34,406 bases of DNA from Clostridia bacterium (GTDB taxonomy: Bacteria > Bacillota > Clostridia > Oscillospirales > Acutalibacteraceae): positions 1 through 34,406 of the forward strand of contig JAKSQO010000034.1 in the NCBI GenBank assembly GCA_024404095.1, read 5' to 3'. Under the pieces are notes generated by a model. It did no database searches. It worked only from the letters and a program-made list of their open reading frames with translations, and was not told the origin of the DNA. A program made the translations under genes and the position numbers. This document shows positions 1-7,040 of the stretch, piece by piece (positions within the stretch are counted from its first letter, which is position 1; the number at the start of each line of letters is the position of its first letter).

Positions 1-51
1 AATGCTTGTAAAGTACAGTGTTATGCGGGCTTTGGGGTTATTCAGTGGATA

Positions 52-543
52 TTACTTATTCTTGGCACCCGTAAACGGGTCTATGTATTCTTTAATGCTT
101 ATCTGATCTGCCATGTAATCTTCTTCAAGCTGCTTCTTTATATATTCTGCTATTACCTTTTTATTTCGCCCTACTGTATCTACATAATACCCTCTGCACC
201 AGAAGCTTCTACTTCCATATTTGTATTTTAGATTTGCATGTCTGTCGAATATCATCAATGTACTTTTTCCCTTGAGATATCCCATAAACTGTGCTACACT
301 TAAGTGCGGTGGAATACTTATTAGCATATGTATGTGGTCCGGACATGCTTCTGCTTCTATTATTTCCACCCCTTTTTGTGCACATAATTTTCTTAATATT
401 TCTCCAATATCTTTTTTCAACTGACCATATATCTCTTTTCTTCTGTATTTCGGTGCAAAAACTATATGATACTGGCATCTGTATGTTGAGTGGGCTGAAC
501 TTTTTATTTCATTTTTATCGTTTTTATTGAAATTGACATTCAT
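52..543 (-). CDS. tnpA: IS200/IS605-family transposase TnpA (Y1 HUH transposase)
   Basis: Encodes 163 aa of a single-domain IS200-type transposase, which cuts and joins single-stranded DNA. Seen: the opening YRCQYHIVFAPKYRRK, the HUH metal-binding motif in the segment CPDHIHMLISIPP, and a C-terminal helix (KKVIAEYIKKQLEED) of the type that carries or follows the catalytic tyrosine in this family. Length is normal for the family, with no truncation. The open frame extends 30 codons further upstream, but I chose the ATG at 543 because an AGGAGG lies just before it at 553-558. No accessory tnpB is present, so this is the IS200 rather than the IS605 layout. The left edge of the window lies just beyond the stop, so one end of the element may be incomplete here. 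Confidence 0.95.
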   Translation of the reverse strand: MNVNFNKNDKNEIKSSAHSTYRCQYHIVFAPKYRRKEIYGQLKKDIGEILRKLCAQKGVEIIEAEACPDHIHMLISIPPHLSVAQFMGYLKGKSTLMIFDRHANLKYKYGSRSFWCRGYYVDTVGRNKKVIAEYIKKQLEEDYMADQISIKEYIDPFTGAKNK

Positions 544-549
544 AATTTT

Positions 550-605
550 AAACCTCCTATTACTTTGTAATGCATTGCTACAGCTTACATTGTAATGGGA
601 GGTTT
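550..605 (-). promoter_or_regulatory. Stem-loop masking the tnpA ribosome-binding site
   Basis: On the minus strand the tnpA leader carries two 14-nt arms, at 592-605 and 550-563, complementary at 13 of 14 positions. The second arm contains the AGGAGG of tnpA. Translation would therefore be sequestered when the leader folds. Repression of IS200 transposase translation by a 5'UTR hairpin is known for the family; its operation here is inferred from the pairing. Confidence 0.75.
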
Positions 606-673
606 CTTCTTTGTCTATATCTTCGGCTCGCATTAAGCTCGCCGTTTTTATTGCCGCACAGCTCTTTTTCCCA

Positions 674-692
674 CCCCCGGTAGAACCGGGGG
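674..692 (-). repeat. GC-rich palindrome at the upstream end of the IS200-type element
   Basis: A perfect 8-bp stem (674-681 with 685-692, 3-nt loop), reading CCCCCGGT/ACCGGGGG, lies about 130 bp upstream of the tnpA start. IS200/IS605 elements carry subterminal hairpins recognised by the transposase, and in IS200 the upstream one can also block incoming transcription. The exact element boundary cannot be fixed from this window alone. A smaller 5-bp hairpin (67-80) sits at the other end, inside the last tnpA codons. Confidence 0.6.
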
Positions 693-721
693 TTTATTTC
701 CACGCATGAATGCACCAATTA

Positions 722-757
722 AAATGCTCATATCAAATGGACTTGATATGAGCATTT
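722..757 (-). terminator. Intrinsic terminator of the 782-2222 operon
   Basis: A perfect 15-bp inverted repeat (722-736 with 743-757, 6-nt loop) lies 25 bp after the stop of the SecB-like gene. In the minus direction it is followed by a short T run. It closes the three-gene operon. Confidence 0.7.
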
Positions 758-781
758 AAAAACACTTATATTTGGTTATGA

Positions 782-1132
782 TTAGGTATCTCCTAAATTT
801 AATGGAGGAATATCAATGCGCGGTAATAAGGAAATATTTGATAGTTCACCAACAGTACATCTTAAATATGGATAAAGTTGATCCACTACTTCATGGAGAA
901 CTACATTATTTACTTCAGAAAATCTTTTATCAAATTTACCGATAATTTCTGCATTGATTAAAAGTTTTTCATCTTCACTTTTAATTTCAATACCTATTTT
1001 TACTATTGCTCCATCCGATGAATCATCTAATGACAGTGAGTAATTATTTGATAAGTTAACAGGTTTACTCATGTCTATTTCGTTTTTTATTGACAACGTT
1101 GGAAAGCAATAACTAACAAGCTTTAACGACAT
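782..1132 (-). CDS. SecB-like chaperone, last gene of a putative toxin-antitoxin-chaperone cassette
   Basis: A 116-aa protein with the SecB-fold signature. An N-terminal strand-rich region is followed by EIKSEDEKLLINAEIIGKF. The hallmark C-terminal stretch contains VVDQLYPYLRCTVGELS and ends PRIDIPPLNL, matching the 'PYxR...hPPhnh' pattern of SecB and SecB-like proteins. Proteobacterial SecB is somewhat longer and serves Sec export, but Clostridia generally lack it. Short SecB-like proteins in such genomes are usually partners of toxin-antitoxin pairs, where they fold and protect an unstable antitoxin. A GTG at 1141 is also in frame; I prefer ATG 1132, preceded by GGGGTG. It overlaps the upstream gene by 20 bp, implying translational coupling. 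Recognition is by motif reading, not a profile search. Confidence 0.72.
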   Translation of the reverse strand: MSLKLVSYCFPTLSIKNEIDMSKPVNLSNNYSLSLDDSSDGAIVKIGIEIKSEDEKLLINAEIIGKFDKRFSEVNNVVLHEVVDQLYPYLRCTVGELSNISLLPRIDIPPLNLGDT

Positions 1133-1712
1133 TATTTTCACCCCATTTGTAATTTGAAGCTGTATTATTTAACACAAAATTTAATTTATCAAAGCATCTT
1201 TCAACACGTTCAGTGAATATATTAATTACTTTAACTTGGTTGGATGGATTGATTCTTACACTCTTATTAAACGGCTCACAATACATACAAGCTGATAAAA
1301 ATTTATCCTTCAAAGTATCAAGATATTCTTCCAATTCTTCATCAATTAATTCTTTATCAAAAAAAACATCATCTTTAGGTAAATTTTCGTCAAGGAAACA
1401 AGTTGAATTCATAGTATCATAGAACTCTTTTTTTTCATTTGGATTCCACGAAATACTACATCCAATTTTATTATGTTTAAAAATGCCATAAAAAGAAATA
1501 TCACCAGAGACCAACGATTTCAATTCTTCTGATGTAATGTTTGTTAAATACCAATTTTGCTCTTGATAATTATTGAAGCAAAGACATAAATATAAATAAT
1601 CCATTGCCGTACATGTAAACAAAATAGGATAATCATCTTCAATCAATATATAATCCAAATATACATTTCCAATACTCGGAACAGCTTTAAAGTATGGTTC
1701 GGGTATATACAT
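1113..1712 (-). CDS. DUF6575-like protein, candidate antitoxin or regulatory partner
   Basis: A 199-aa soluble, acidic protein. The N-terminal ~75 residues (YLDYILIEDDYPILFTC, then NITSEELKSLVSGDISFYGIF) resemble the small DUF6575-type domain found in defence- and toxin-associated bacterial proteins. The remainder is unfamiliar, with an acidic helix near residues 115-140 (FDKELIDEELEEYLDTLKDKF). The start at 1712 is supported by AGGAGG 8 nt upstream. It lies 3 bp after the 168-aa gene and overlaps the SecB-like gene, so all three are one transcript. By position between the first gene and a SecB-like chaperone it would be the antitoxin of a TAC operon; that role is inference. Function otherwise unknown. 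Confidence 0.55.
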   Translation of the reverse strand: MYIPEPYFKAVPSIGNVYLDYILIEDDYPILFTCTAMDYLYLCLCFNNYQEQNWYLTNITSEELKSLVSGDISFYGIFKHNKIGCSISWNPNEKKEFYDTMNSTCFLDENLPKDDVFFDKELIDEELEEYLDTLKDKFLSACMYCEPFNKSVRINPSNQVKVINIFTERVERCFDKLNFVLNNTASNYKWGENNVVKAC

Positions 1713-1715
1713 TGT

Positions 1716-2222
1716 TCATTCCTCCTCTACAAAATTAAAATAAGGCGAAGGATCTATATGTTCAAATTTCCACAAGTCGATATGCGATTTTTTACTATGT
1801 CTTGAACTTTTCGATTCGCAGGTATACATGCTTAGTCCAAAACAAGGATAAATATTTCCGATAATAAGCTTCGGAAATCCCTGATATTTCTTCTTTAAAT
1901 TTAGAATACCTTTTGCTTCTCTTATATTTTTAAAAAAAGATGTTGAATAATCACCAATATCAGTATATCCAGCCTCTTTTTGCAAATACCTATCTCTATT
2001 AACAAAAGGTTCTGCACAAGAACTAACAAATGTTTCTCTGTTTATTTTTCCAGAATCAGAGATTCTATATACATTATCAAAAAAGTTGTGGTCAGCTCCA
2101 TCCTCGACTGCTAAATCATACAGATTATCAGGAAAACCATCTGGGAATTTAGTTAGCGCCACTCTTTTACACTTCCGTTCACTATTTGATTTAATTTTAT
2201 CATCAAAATACAGTTTAGTCAA
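1716..2222 (-). CDS. Unknown 168-aa protein, first gene of the SecB-like cassette (candidate toxin)
   Basis: I do not recognise a named family. The protein is soluble, with a basic N-terminus (KIKSNSERKCKRVALTKFPDGFPDN) and an aromatic C-terminal segment (KSHIDLWKFEHIDPSPYFNFVEEE) that reads like a folded enzymatic core. I cannot assign catalytic residues. The only in-frame start near the 5' end is a TTG at 2222 without a well-spaced ribosome site, so the true start is uncertain and expression may be weak. AT-rich like its neighbours. As the leading gene of an operon ending in a SecB-like chaperone it is the natural toxin candidate. Some related systems use an ADP-ribosyltransferase here, and whether this protein has that fold is not decidable by eye. 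Confidence 0.5.
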   Translation of the reverse strand: MTKLYFDDKIKSNSERKCKRVALTKFPDGFPDNLYDLAVEDGADHNFFDNVYRISDSGKINRETFVSSCAEPFVNRDRYLQKEAGYTDIGDYSTSFFKNIREAKGILNLKKKYQGFPKLIIGNIYPCFGLSMYTCESKSSRHSKKSHIDLWKFEHIDPSPYFNFVEEE

Positions 2223-2301
2223 CCTACTACATATTGTATATGTTTTAATGTATTAGAAATATTATTCTATATTAATTCGTGCTCAGAGGTGAAAAATTTA
2301 C

Positions 2302-2850
2302 ATGAAAAGAATATACAAAAAAGACATTAACATAAAAATTACCGACACGGATAAATATGTTATTATCTACAACGAAAAGGACTGGAAAGGCGGAAGAACA
2401 AGCGAAATGTCGCTGAAAACCAAGTCGGAGTTTTATGCTATCGCCTCTCAGATGTCGGACATTCTGTCTGATATATTTGATTTTTATCACGAAGAAAACA
2501 TATGCATCGGTCCTTTCAATGGACTGTCAAATTACTGCCATTGGGCAAATATTGACGATTTCAATTTAGTGCAGGAGCTCAAAACGCAGTTAAAACCGAA
2601 ATCATATTACACGTTAGATATTAAAGAAGATAAAATGCTGATTGAAAATGTTATAGAAGGCAACATGCGTTACTTGACACAGTCATATTTTTATCTTCCT
2701 TCAAAACAGATACTAATACAGGTCGGACATCATACCGCATTCATTGCTTTTTCAAAAAATTTGGAAGCTCTTAATAATGAGTTTGCGGATATTATAAAAA
2801 TTTATTCAGGCTGGCATTGTGAATTGACATCCTTCTATCCGCAAAAGTGA
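2302..2850 (+). CDS. Hypothetical 182-aa soluble protein
   Basis: Not recognised. A basic N-terminus (MKRIYKKDINIKITD) is followed by a mixed alpha/beta sequence without membrane segments. The C-terminal half has a beta-hairpin-like pattern (YYTLDIKEDKMLIENV, then YFYLPSKQILIQVGHHTAFIAF) and a final SGWHCELTSFY. An AGAGGTG ribosome site precedes the ATG. It diverges from the TAC-like operon across 79 bp and lies immediately upstream of the signalling module. The size and single-domain look would suit an immunity or antitoxin-like protein, but nothing specific supports that. The last seven codons are almost exactly duplicated just after the stop (see the 2832-2873 repeat). Confidence 0.6.
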   Translation: MKRIYKKDINIKITDTDKYVIIYNEKDWKGGRTSEMSLKTKSEFYAIASQMSDILSDIFDFYHEENICIGPFNGLSNYCHWANIDDFNLVQELKTQLKPKSYYTLDIKEDKMLIENVIEGNMRYLTQSYFYLPSKQILIQVGHHTAFIAFSKNLEALNNEFADIIKIYSGWHCELTSFYPQK

Positions 2851-2873
2851 TGCTTTTATCTGCAAAAGTGATG
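2832..2873 (+). repeat. 21-bp tandem direct repeat abutting the -35 box
   Basis: Two adjacent 21-bp units (2832-2852 and 2853-2873) match at 19 of 21 positions, sharing the core GCAAAAGTGATG. The second ends exactly where the TTGACT -35 hexamer begins at 2874. A 21-bp pitch is two helical turns, the arrangement used by LytTR regulators such as AgrA and ComE, and a LytTR gene lies downstream. Alternatively it is a simple duplication of the last codons of the upstream gene, since both units read FY(P/L)QK-stop in that frame. Confidence 0.7.
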
Positions 2874-2902
2874 TTGACTTTATACCCGATATTACTTATA
2901 AT
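2874..2902 (+). promoter_or_regulatory. Promoter of the small ORF / LytTR module
   Basis: TTGACT (2874-2879) and TATAAT (2897-2902) are separated by 17 bp, a near-perfect housekeeping promoter. It sits 32 bp upstream of the small ORF start and directly next to the tandem repeat, so the repeat is well placed to bind an activator. Confidence 0.8.
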
Positions 2903-2933
2903 AAAGCAAATAATATGAAAGGAGGCGGACAAA

Positions 2934-3029
2934 ATGACAATGAAAAATATGCACCGTACAGAACAGCACATATTTTATCAAAACGAGAAGTGTCGTTTTG
3001 CCTGCTTTCGTAATCCACGCGATCTTTAA
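2934..3029 (+). CDS. Small ORF, 31 aa: candidate signal or leader peptide
   Basis: A 31-codon frame with a full GGAGG ribosome site at 2921-2925, 8 nt before the ATG. The peptide starts MTMKNMHRTEQHIFY and ends KCRFACFRNPRDL. It is cationic with two cysteines near the C-terminus and has no double-glycine leader and no signal peptide. It sits between a strong, repeat-decorated promoter and an intrinsic terminator, upstream of a LytTR regulator, a GHKL kinase and two exporters. That is the position where Gram-positive quorum-sensing or bacteriocin loci encode their peptide. Alternatives are a leader peptide for attenuation, or a chance frame; the ribosome site argues against the last. Product and processing are unknown. 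Confidence 0.55.
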   Translation: MTMKNMHRTEQHIFYQNEKCRFACFRNPRDL

Positions 3030-3053
3030 CCAGGCAAGACAGTATTGTTTCAG

Positions 3054-3082
3054 GCGCTTCCGACAAAACGGAGGCGCTTTTT
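3054..3082 (+). terminator. Intrinsic terminator between the small ORF and the LytTR gene
   Basis: A 9-bp stem (3054-3062 with 3069-3077, one G-T pair, loop ACAAAA) is followed by five T. It lies 24 bp after the small ORF and 28 bp before the regulator gene. The small ORF would be expressed most strongly, with the downstream genes reached by read-through or controlled termination. Confidence 0.75.
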
Positions 3083-3110
3083 GTATTTTGTAATATTGGG
3101 GTGAATTAAG

Positions 3111-3821
3111 ATGCACATCTGCATTTGTGATGACGATAAAAGTCAGCACGAGATAATCAAGAACTACATAAACGGTTTTTTTCTGCTTACACAGAAGCCT
3201 GAAATCGTTTCACGGTTCAATGGTAATGATTTGATTAAAGACTGTATGTCGGGAATCAGTTATGACATACTTTTTATGGATATTCAGCTTGATTCCATAA
3301 GCGGACTTGAGGTTGCTCAGACGGTAAGACGGCTTAATCCCAACGCCATTATCATTTTTATTTCCAACCATCCGGATTATGTCTTTGAGGCTTTCAGCGT
3401 GGAGGCTTTGCATTTTATGGTAAAGCCCATAACCGAGCTTGAATTCGAGCGGGTATTTGTCCGTGCCATAAGCAAATATAACTCGCTCCATTCCTTTCTG
3501 CCATCACGGTTTTTGAGCGACAGAGCGGTTATCTGCATCAATGACATATTGTACTGTGAGGGCTATAACCGCCATGTAATGATTTATACGGACAACGGTA
3601 AATATGAAAGTGTTGCCAAGCTCAGCGATATTTATGAAATGCTTTCCACGCACGGATTTGTACAGACACATCAGGGTTTTGTTGTAAATATGAGCCGAAT
3701 CCGCCGTTTTGATAAAGAAAGCGTAACGCTGAATAACGGCGCCGCCGTTCCCGTCAGTCAACGCAGAAGAACTCAGGCACTCAGAATATTTGATGATTAT
3801 CTGAAAGGAGTTCTTTGGTGA
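3111..3821 (+). CDS. LytTR-family response regulator
   Basis: A 236-aa cytoplasmic DNA-binding regulator. The receiver domain (about 1-120) has the acidic pocket DDD at 7-9, the phospho-acceptor D57 in LFMDIQL, and K105 in HFMVKPIT. The LytTR DNA-binding domain (about 130-232) shows the usual DILYCEGYNRHVMIYT and FVQTHQGFVVNMSRI blocks. Length is typical of the AgrA/VirR/ComE group. It is followed with a 1-nt TGATG overlap by its cognate sensor kinase. LytTR regulators bind paired direct repeats about two helical turns apart near the -35, and such a repeat is present at 2832-2873, so autoregulation of the module is likely but inferred. Confidence 0.93.
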   Translation: MHICICDDDKSQHEIIKNYINGFFLLTQKPEIVSRFNGNDLIKDCMSGISYDILFMDIQLDSISGLEVAQTVRRLNPNAIIIFISNHPDYVFEAFSVEALHFMVKPITELEFERVFVRAISKYNSLHSFLPSRFLSDRAVICINDILYCEGYNRHVMIYTDNGKYESVAKLSDIYEMLSTHGFVQTHQGFVVNMSRIRRFDKESVTLNNGAAVPVSQRRRTQALRIFDDYLKGVLW

Positions 3822-5098
3822 TGAAAGAAGCCGCAACTGCTTTATCGGGAATGTTTGAAATATTGATTGCGTATATGCTGTTCAGCAAATTCGGGAAGGT
3901 AAAATTCAAAAAATCTGTCAGTATTCCCGTTATAATCGCAGCAACCTTGCTTGAGGGTGTTATGACTCTGTTTTTCAGCATGACGCCTTTTATGCCGCTG
4001 TTCTTTTTTGCTTCTGTGCTTATAACTGCACTGATATTCGATTTCGGATTCCTCAAAAAACTGCTGTTGACCGTATTGTTTCTTGTTATAGCGGTTGGAG
4101 CGGAAACACTTACTGTATATGGCGTTTGTGCAGTTTCGGGTATCTCTCTGCAAGAGCTTAAATCAAGCAGTATTCAATATACACTTTCGGTGATTATTTC
4201 CTCTTTTCTTATATTACTTATTCAGCAGGTAATCAAAGGCAGTAAAAACAAGAAAACAAAGCTTCCGCCCGCTTTTGTAATCGGTATATCCGCACTGCCT
4301 GCGGCAAGTATGTTTGCTCTTTTCCTTTTCTTCTTTCTGATATATCGAAACGAAAACGAAGCTTATTATATTCCGACGGTAATCTGCTCACTGCTTCTTC
4401 TTGCCGCAAATATGAGTACATTTTTTATCATCAATAAGCAGGAGGATTTTTATGAGGAAAAGGCGGAGCTTGAGCAGACAAAGTCGATGCTTGAGCTTGA
4501 AAAAGTACACTATTCCGAGCTGTTTGCCGCACAGGAGGAATTAAAACAATTTCGCCATGACTCCAAAAACCTTTATACTTCATTGATGGCTTCGCTTCGG
4601 GAAAACGGAGCGGAAAGTGCGGCAGAGGTTATAGAAAAAAGCTTTCATCTTAACAGTATGAATAATTCGGTTTGCTCTGGCAACGCCGCTCTTGACGCGG
4701 TTATCAGCTCGAAAATTGCTTTGGCAAAAACGCAAAGTGTGGAAATCAGTCCGTATATCCGCACGGCATCGCCTGTTCGGATTGATGATATTGACATCGG
4801 GATTCTTGTGGGCAACGCCCTTGACAACGCTGTTGAAGCGGCGGCAAGGCAGGAGAACAGACAAGTACTTTTAAGTGTTATTACTTACGGTGACATGCTT
4901 TCGGTTGAGGTGAAAAATTCCGTTTCCGCTGATTTTGAAATCGGCAGTTTGAAAACTACAAAAACAGATGCAAGTAATCACGGCTACGGTCTGAAAAGTA
5001 TTGAGGCGATTGCGGAAAAATATTCCGGAACGCTGTCTGTTAAAGCGGAAAACGGTGAATTTATACTTTCGGTTATTCTTTGCAATGACAAGATTTAA
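3821..5098 (+). CDS. GHKL-type sensor histidine kinase (AgrC/ComD-like)
   Basis: A 425-aa kinase. About six hydrophobic segments fill the first ~205 residues (sensor domain), followed by a coiled-coil region (EEKAELEQTKSMLELEKVH). The phospho-acceptor histidine is H246 in FRHDSKNLY. The ATPase domain has the N-box GILVGNALDNAVEAA and the G-box GYGLKSIEAIAEKYSG. This is the layout of peptide-pheromone receptors AgrC/ComD/VirS. GTG (3818) and TTG (3815) are also in frame. I chose ATG 3821, which overlaps the regulator stop as TGATG and follows AAGGAG at 3805-3810. The signal is unknown; the 31-aa peptide encoded upstream is the obvious candidate. Confidence 0.92.
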   Translation: MKEAATALSGMFEILIAYMLFSKFGKVKFKKSVSIPVIIAATLLEGVMTLFFSMTPFMPLFFFASVLITALIFDFGFLKKLLLTVLFLVIAVGAETLTVYGVCAVSGISLQELKSSSIQYTLSVIISSFLILLIQQVIKGSKNKKTKLPPAFVIGISALPAASMFALFLFFFLIYRNENEAYYIPTVICSLLLLAANMSTFFIINKQEDFYEEKAELEQTKSMLELEKVHYSELFAAQEELKQFRHDSKNLYTSLMASLRENGAESAAEVIEKSFHLNSMNNSVCSGNAALDAVISSKIALAKTQSVEISPYIRTASPVRIDDIDIGILVGNALDNAVEAAARQENRQVLLSVITYGDMLSVEVKNSVSADFEIGSLKTTKTDASNHGYGLKSIEAIAEKYSGTLSVKAENGEFILSVILCNDKI

Positions 5099-5166
5099 TC
5101 ACTTTTGTATTTGAAATTATCACCTTTGCAAAACCCGTTGAATACAAACATAATATTATTTATCAT

Positions 5167-5198
5167 AGGCACATCGGCTATCGGTGTGTCTATTTTTT
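5167..5198 (+). terminator. Intrinsic terminator/attenuator between the kinase and exporter genes
   Basis: A 10-bp stem (5167-5176 with 5182-5191, two G-T pairs, loop GCTAT) is followed by six T. It ends 30 bp before the first exporter start. No clear separate promoter was seen between it and the exporter, so it may be a partial terminator that sets relative expression. Confidence 0.65.
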
Positions 5199-5228
5199 AT
5201 CCCATATACTTTAACAGGAGGAAAACAG

Positions 5229-7040
5229 ATGTCAAAAAACAAAGACAAAAAATACGGCGTTATCAGTAATCTTAAATTCATGATAAAAGAGCATAACGCC
5301 TATGACAAAAGGTTTATTCCGTGTGATATTGCTTCGGCACCGCTTGCGGCAATAACCTCGGTTATTACAGCCTATCTGCCTAAATTCGTGCTTGACTGCC
5401 TCGAAAATGACAAATCACCAAGTTTTATGGTTACGGTGATAGCTCTTCTCTCGGTTGTAATAATCGTTTTCGGTTATGCACAGTTCTTTTTATCGCAGTA
5501 TTATTTTCGCAATTTCAGAGAAATGAACAATGTATGGTTTTATTCCCGCATCAACAAAAAGCTTATGAATATGGAGTATATGAAATACATCAGCGGCGAA
5601 ACAAGAGTAAAGCGTGAAAAGGCGTGGACTGCCCTTGAAAGCTGGGAGGACGGAATCTGCGGTTATGTGACAAGAGCAGTTGAGATTTTATCATCGCTGT
5701 TCGGTTTTACGGCTTTCACGGCAATCATCGTTCAGGCCTCGTGGTTATTCATTCCCGTGCTTATTGTAAGCTATGGTCTGAGTATGGTCGGTTGGCTCCT
5801 TTTGCAGAAATACAAGGATAAGCTGAAGGATGAACGCAGCGCAGTCAAACTTAAGCTCGGTTATGTTACCTACAATTCAAAGGATTTTACCTCGGCAAAG
5901 GATATCCGTGTTTACGGCATGACGGATTTTATTATGAGCAAAATTAACCGCCATGTTGCCGATATCACCGATATCAACAGGCGTGTCAACGTCGGTCACA
6001 TTTCAAATACCGTTTTGGAGGATGTTCTGAAATTTGCCATAGGCATTGCGGCTTATGTGTATCTTGTTAAGCTGAAAATAAGCAGTTCAATGACGATTGG
6101 TGATTTTTCGCTTTATTTCGGAGCGATAACGGGCTTCGGAATGTGGCTTGCAAAGCTTGTTGACGGAATATCAACATTCATAGAGGCTGACCATAAGGTG
6201 AACGATTTCAGAAATTTTCTTGATATTTCCGAAGAGCCTGAAACCGAAAATCCCGTTCCCGTGCCGACGGGTGAATGTGAAATTGAGCTTAAAGATGTGA
6301 GCTTTGCCTATGAGGAGCAGGAAAAGGATACGCTGAACAATGTATCTTTGAAAATCGGAAAAGGTGAAAAAATAGCGATAGTCGGCGTGAACGGAGCAGG
6401 AAAATCAACGCTTGTAAAACTGATTTGCGGACTTTTAAAACCCAAAAGCGGCGAAATACTCGTAAACGGCGTGAACATATCCGACTATGACAGAAATGAC
6501 TATTATTCTCTCCTTTCAACCGTATTTCAGGAGGCTTCGATTCTGCCGTCAAGCATTGCAAAGAATATTGCTCTATGTAAGGAATCGGAGATCGACCGTG
6601 AACGCCTTTTTGAATGTATGCGACTTGCAGGAATCCTTGAAAAAGTTAATTCTTTACCGCAAAAGGAAAACACTCTGCTTGTGCGTGAGGTACATGAGGG
6701 CGGAATTGCGCTTTCCGGCGGTGAAACACAGCGTTTGCTGCTTGCGAGAGCCCTTTATAAAAATTCACCGATACTCATTCTTGATGAACCTACGGCGGCA
6801 CTTGACCCCATAGCCGAAAATGATATGTATATGAAATACGGTGAATTCTGCACGGGCAAAACGGCGATATATATTTCCCACCGTCTTTCCTCAACCCGCT
6901 TCTGCGACAGAATTTACCTTTTGGGCGACGGCAGAATTATTGAGGATGGCACTCACGAAGAACTGCTTGCACTCGGCGGCAGATACGCCGAAATGTTTAA
7001 TACACAGAGCCGCTACTACAAAGAGGAGGCGATATTTTGA
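5229..7040 (+). CDS. ABC exporter half-transporter (permease fused to ATPase), first of a pair
   Basis: A 603-aa protein. The N-terminal exporter membrane domain (roughly residues 35-320, about six segments) is followed by a nucleotide-binding domain with Walker A GVNGAGKST (from ~386), Q-loop VFQEAS, signature LSGGE (~495), Walker B with catalytic Glu (LILDEPTAALDP, ~520) and H-loop YISHRLSS. All ATPase motifs look intact. There is no C39 peptidase domain, so it does not itself cleave a double-glycine leader. ATG 5229 was chosen over an upstream frame because AGGAGG lies at 5216-5221. The next gene overlaps by 4 nt and encodes a matching half, so the two probably form a heterodimer exporting a peptide or small molecule. 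Confidence 0.92.
   Translation: MSKNKDKKYGVISNLKFMIKEHNAYDKRFIPCDIASAPLAAITSVITAYLPKFVLDCLENDKSPSFMVTVIALLSVVIIVFGYAQFFLSQYYFRNFREMNNVWFYSRINKKLMNMEYMKYISGETRVKREKAWTALESWEDGICGYVTRAVEILSSLFGFTAFTAIIVQASWLFIPVLIVSYGLSMVGWLLLQKYKDKLKDERSAVKLKLGYVTYNSKDFTSAKDIRVYGMTDFIMSKINRHVADITDINRRVNVGHISNTVLEDVLKFAIGIAAYVYLVKLKISSSMTIGDFSLYFGAITGFGMWLAKLVDGISTFIEADHKVNDFRNFLDISEEPETENPVPVPTGECEIELKDVSFAYEEQEKDTLNNVSLKIGKGEKIAIVGVNGAGKSTLVKLICGLLKPKSGEILVNGVNISDYDRNDYYSLLSTVFQEASILPSSIAKNIALCKESEIDRERLFECMRLAGILEKVNSLPQKENTLLVREVHEGGIALSGGETQRLLLARALYKNSPILILDEPTAALDPIAENDMYMKYGEFCTGKTAIYISHRLSSTRFCDRIYLLGDGRIIEDGTHEELLALGGRYAEMFNTQSRYYKEEAIF

Noticed and set aside
2892..3149. 85-codon minus-strand open frame
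   Set aside because: It runs antisense through the promoter, small ORF and terminator with no ribosome site; the plus-strand signals explain the region better.
5099..5228. Riboswitch ahead of the ABC exporter genes
   Set aside because: Only a simple terminator hairpin is visible; no conserved aptamer pattern or alternative antiterminator was found.
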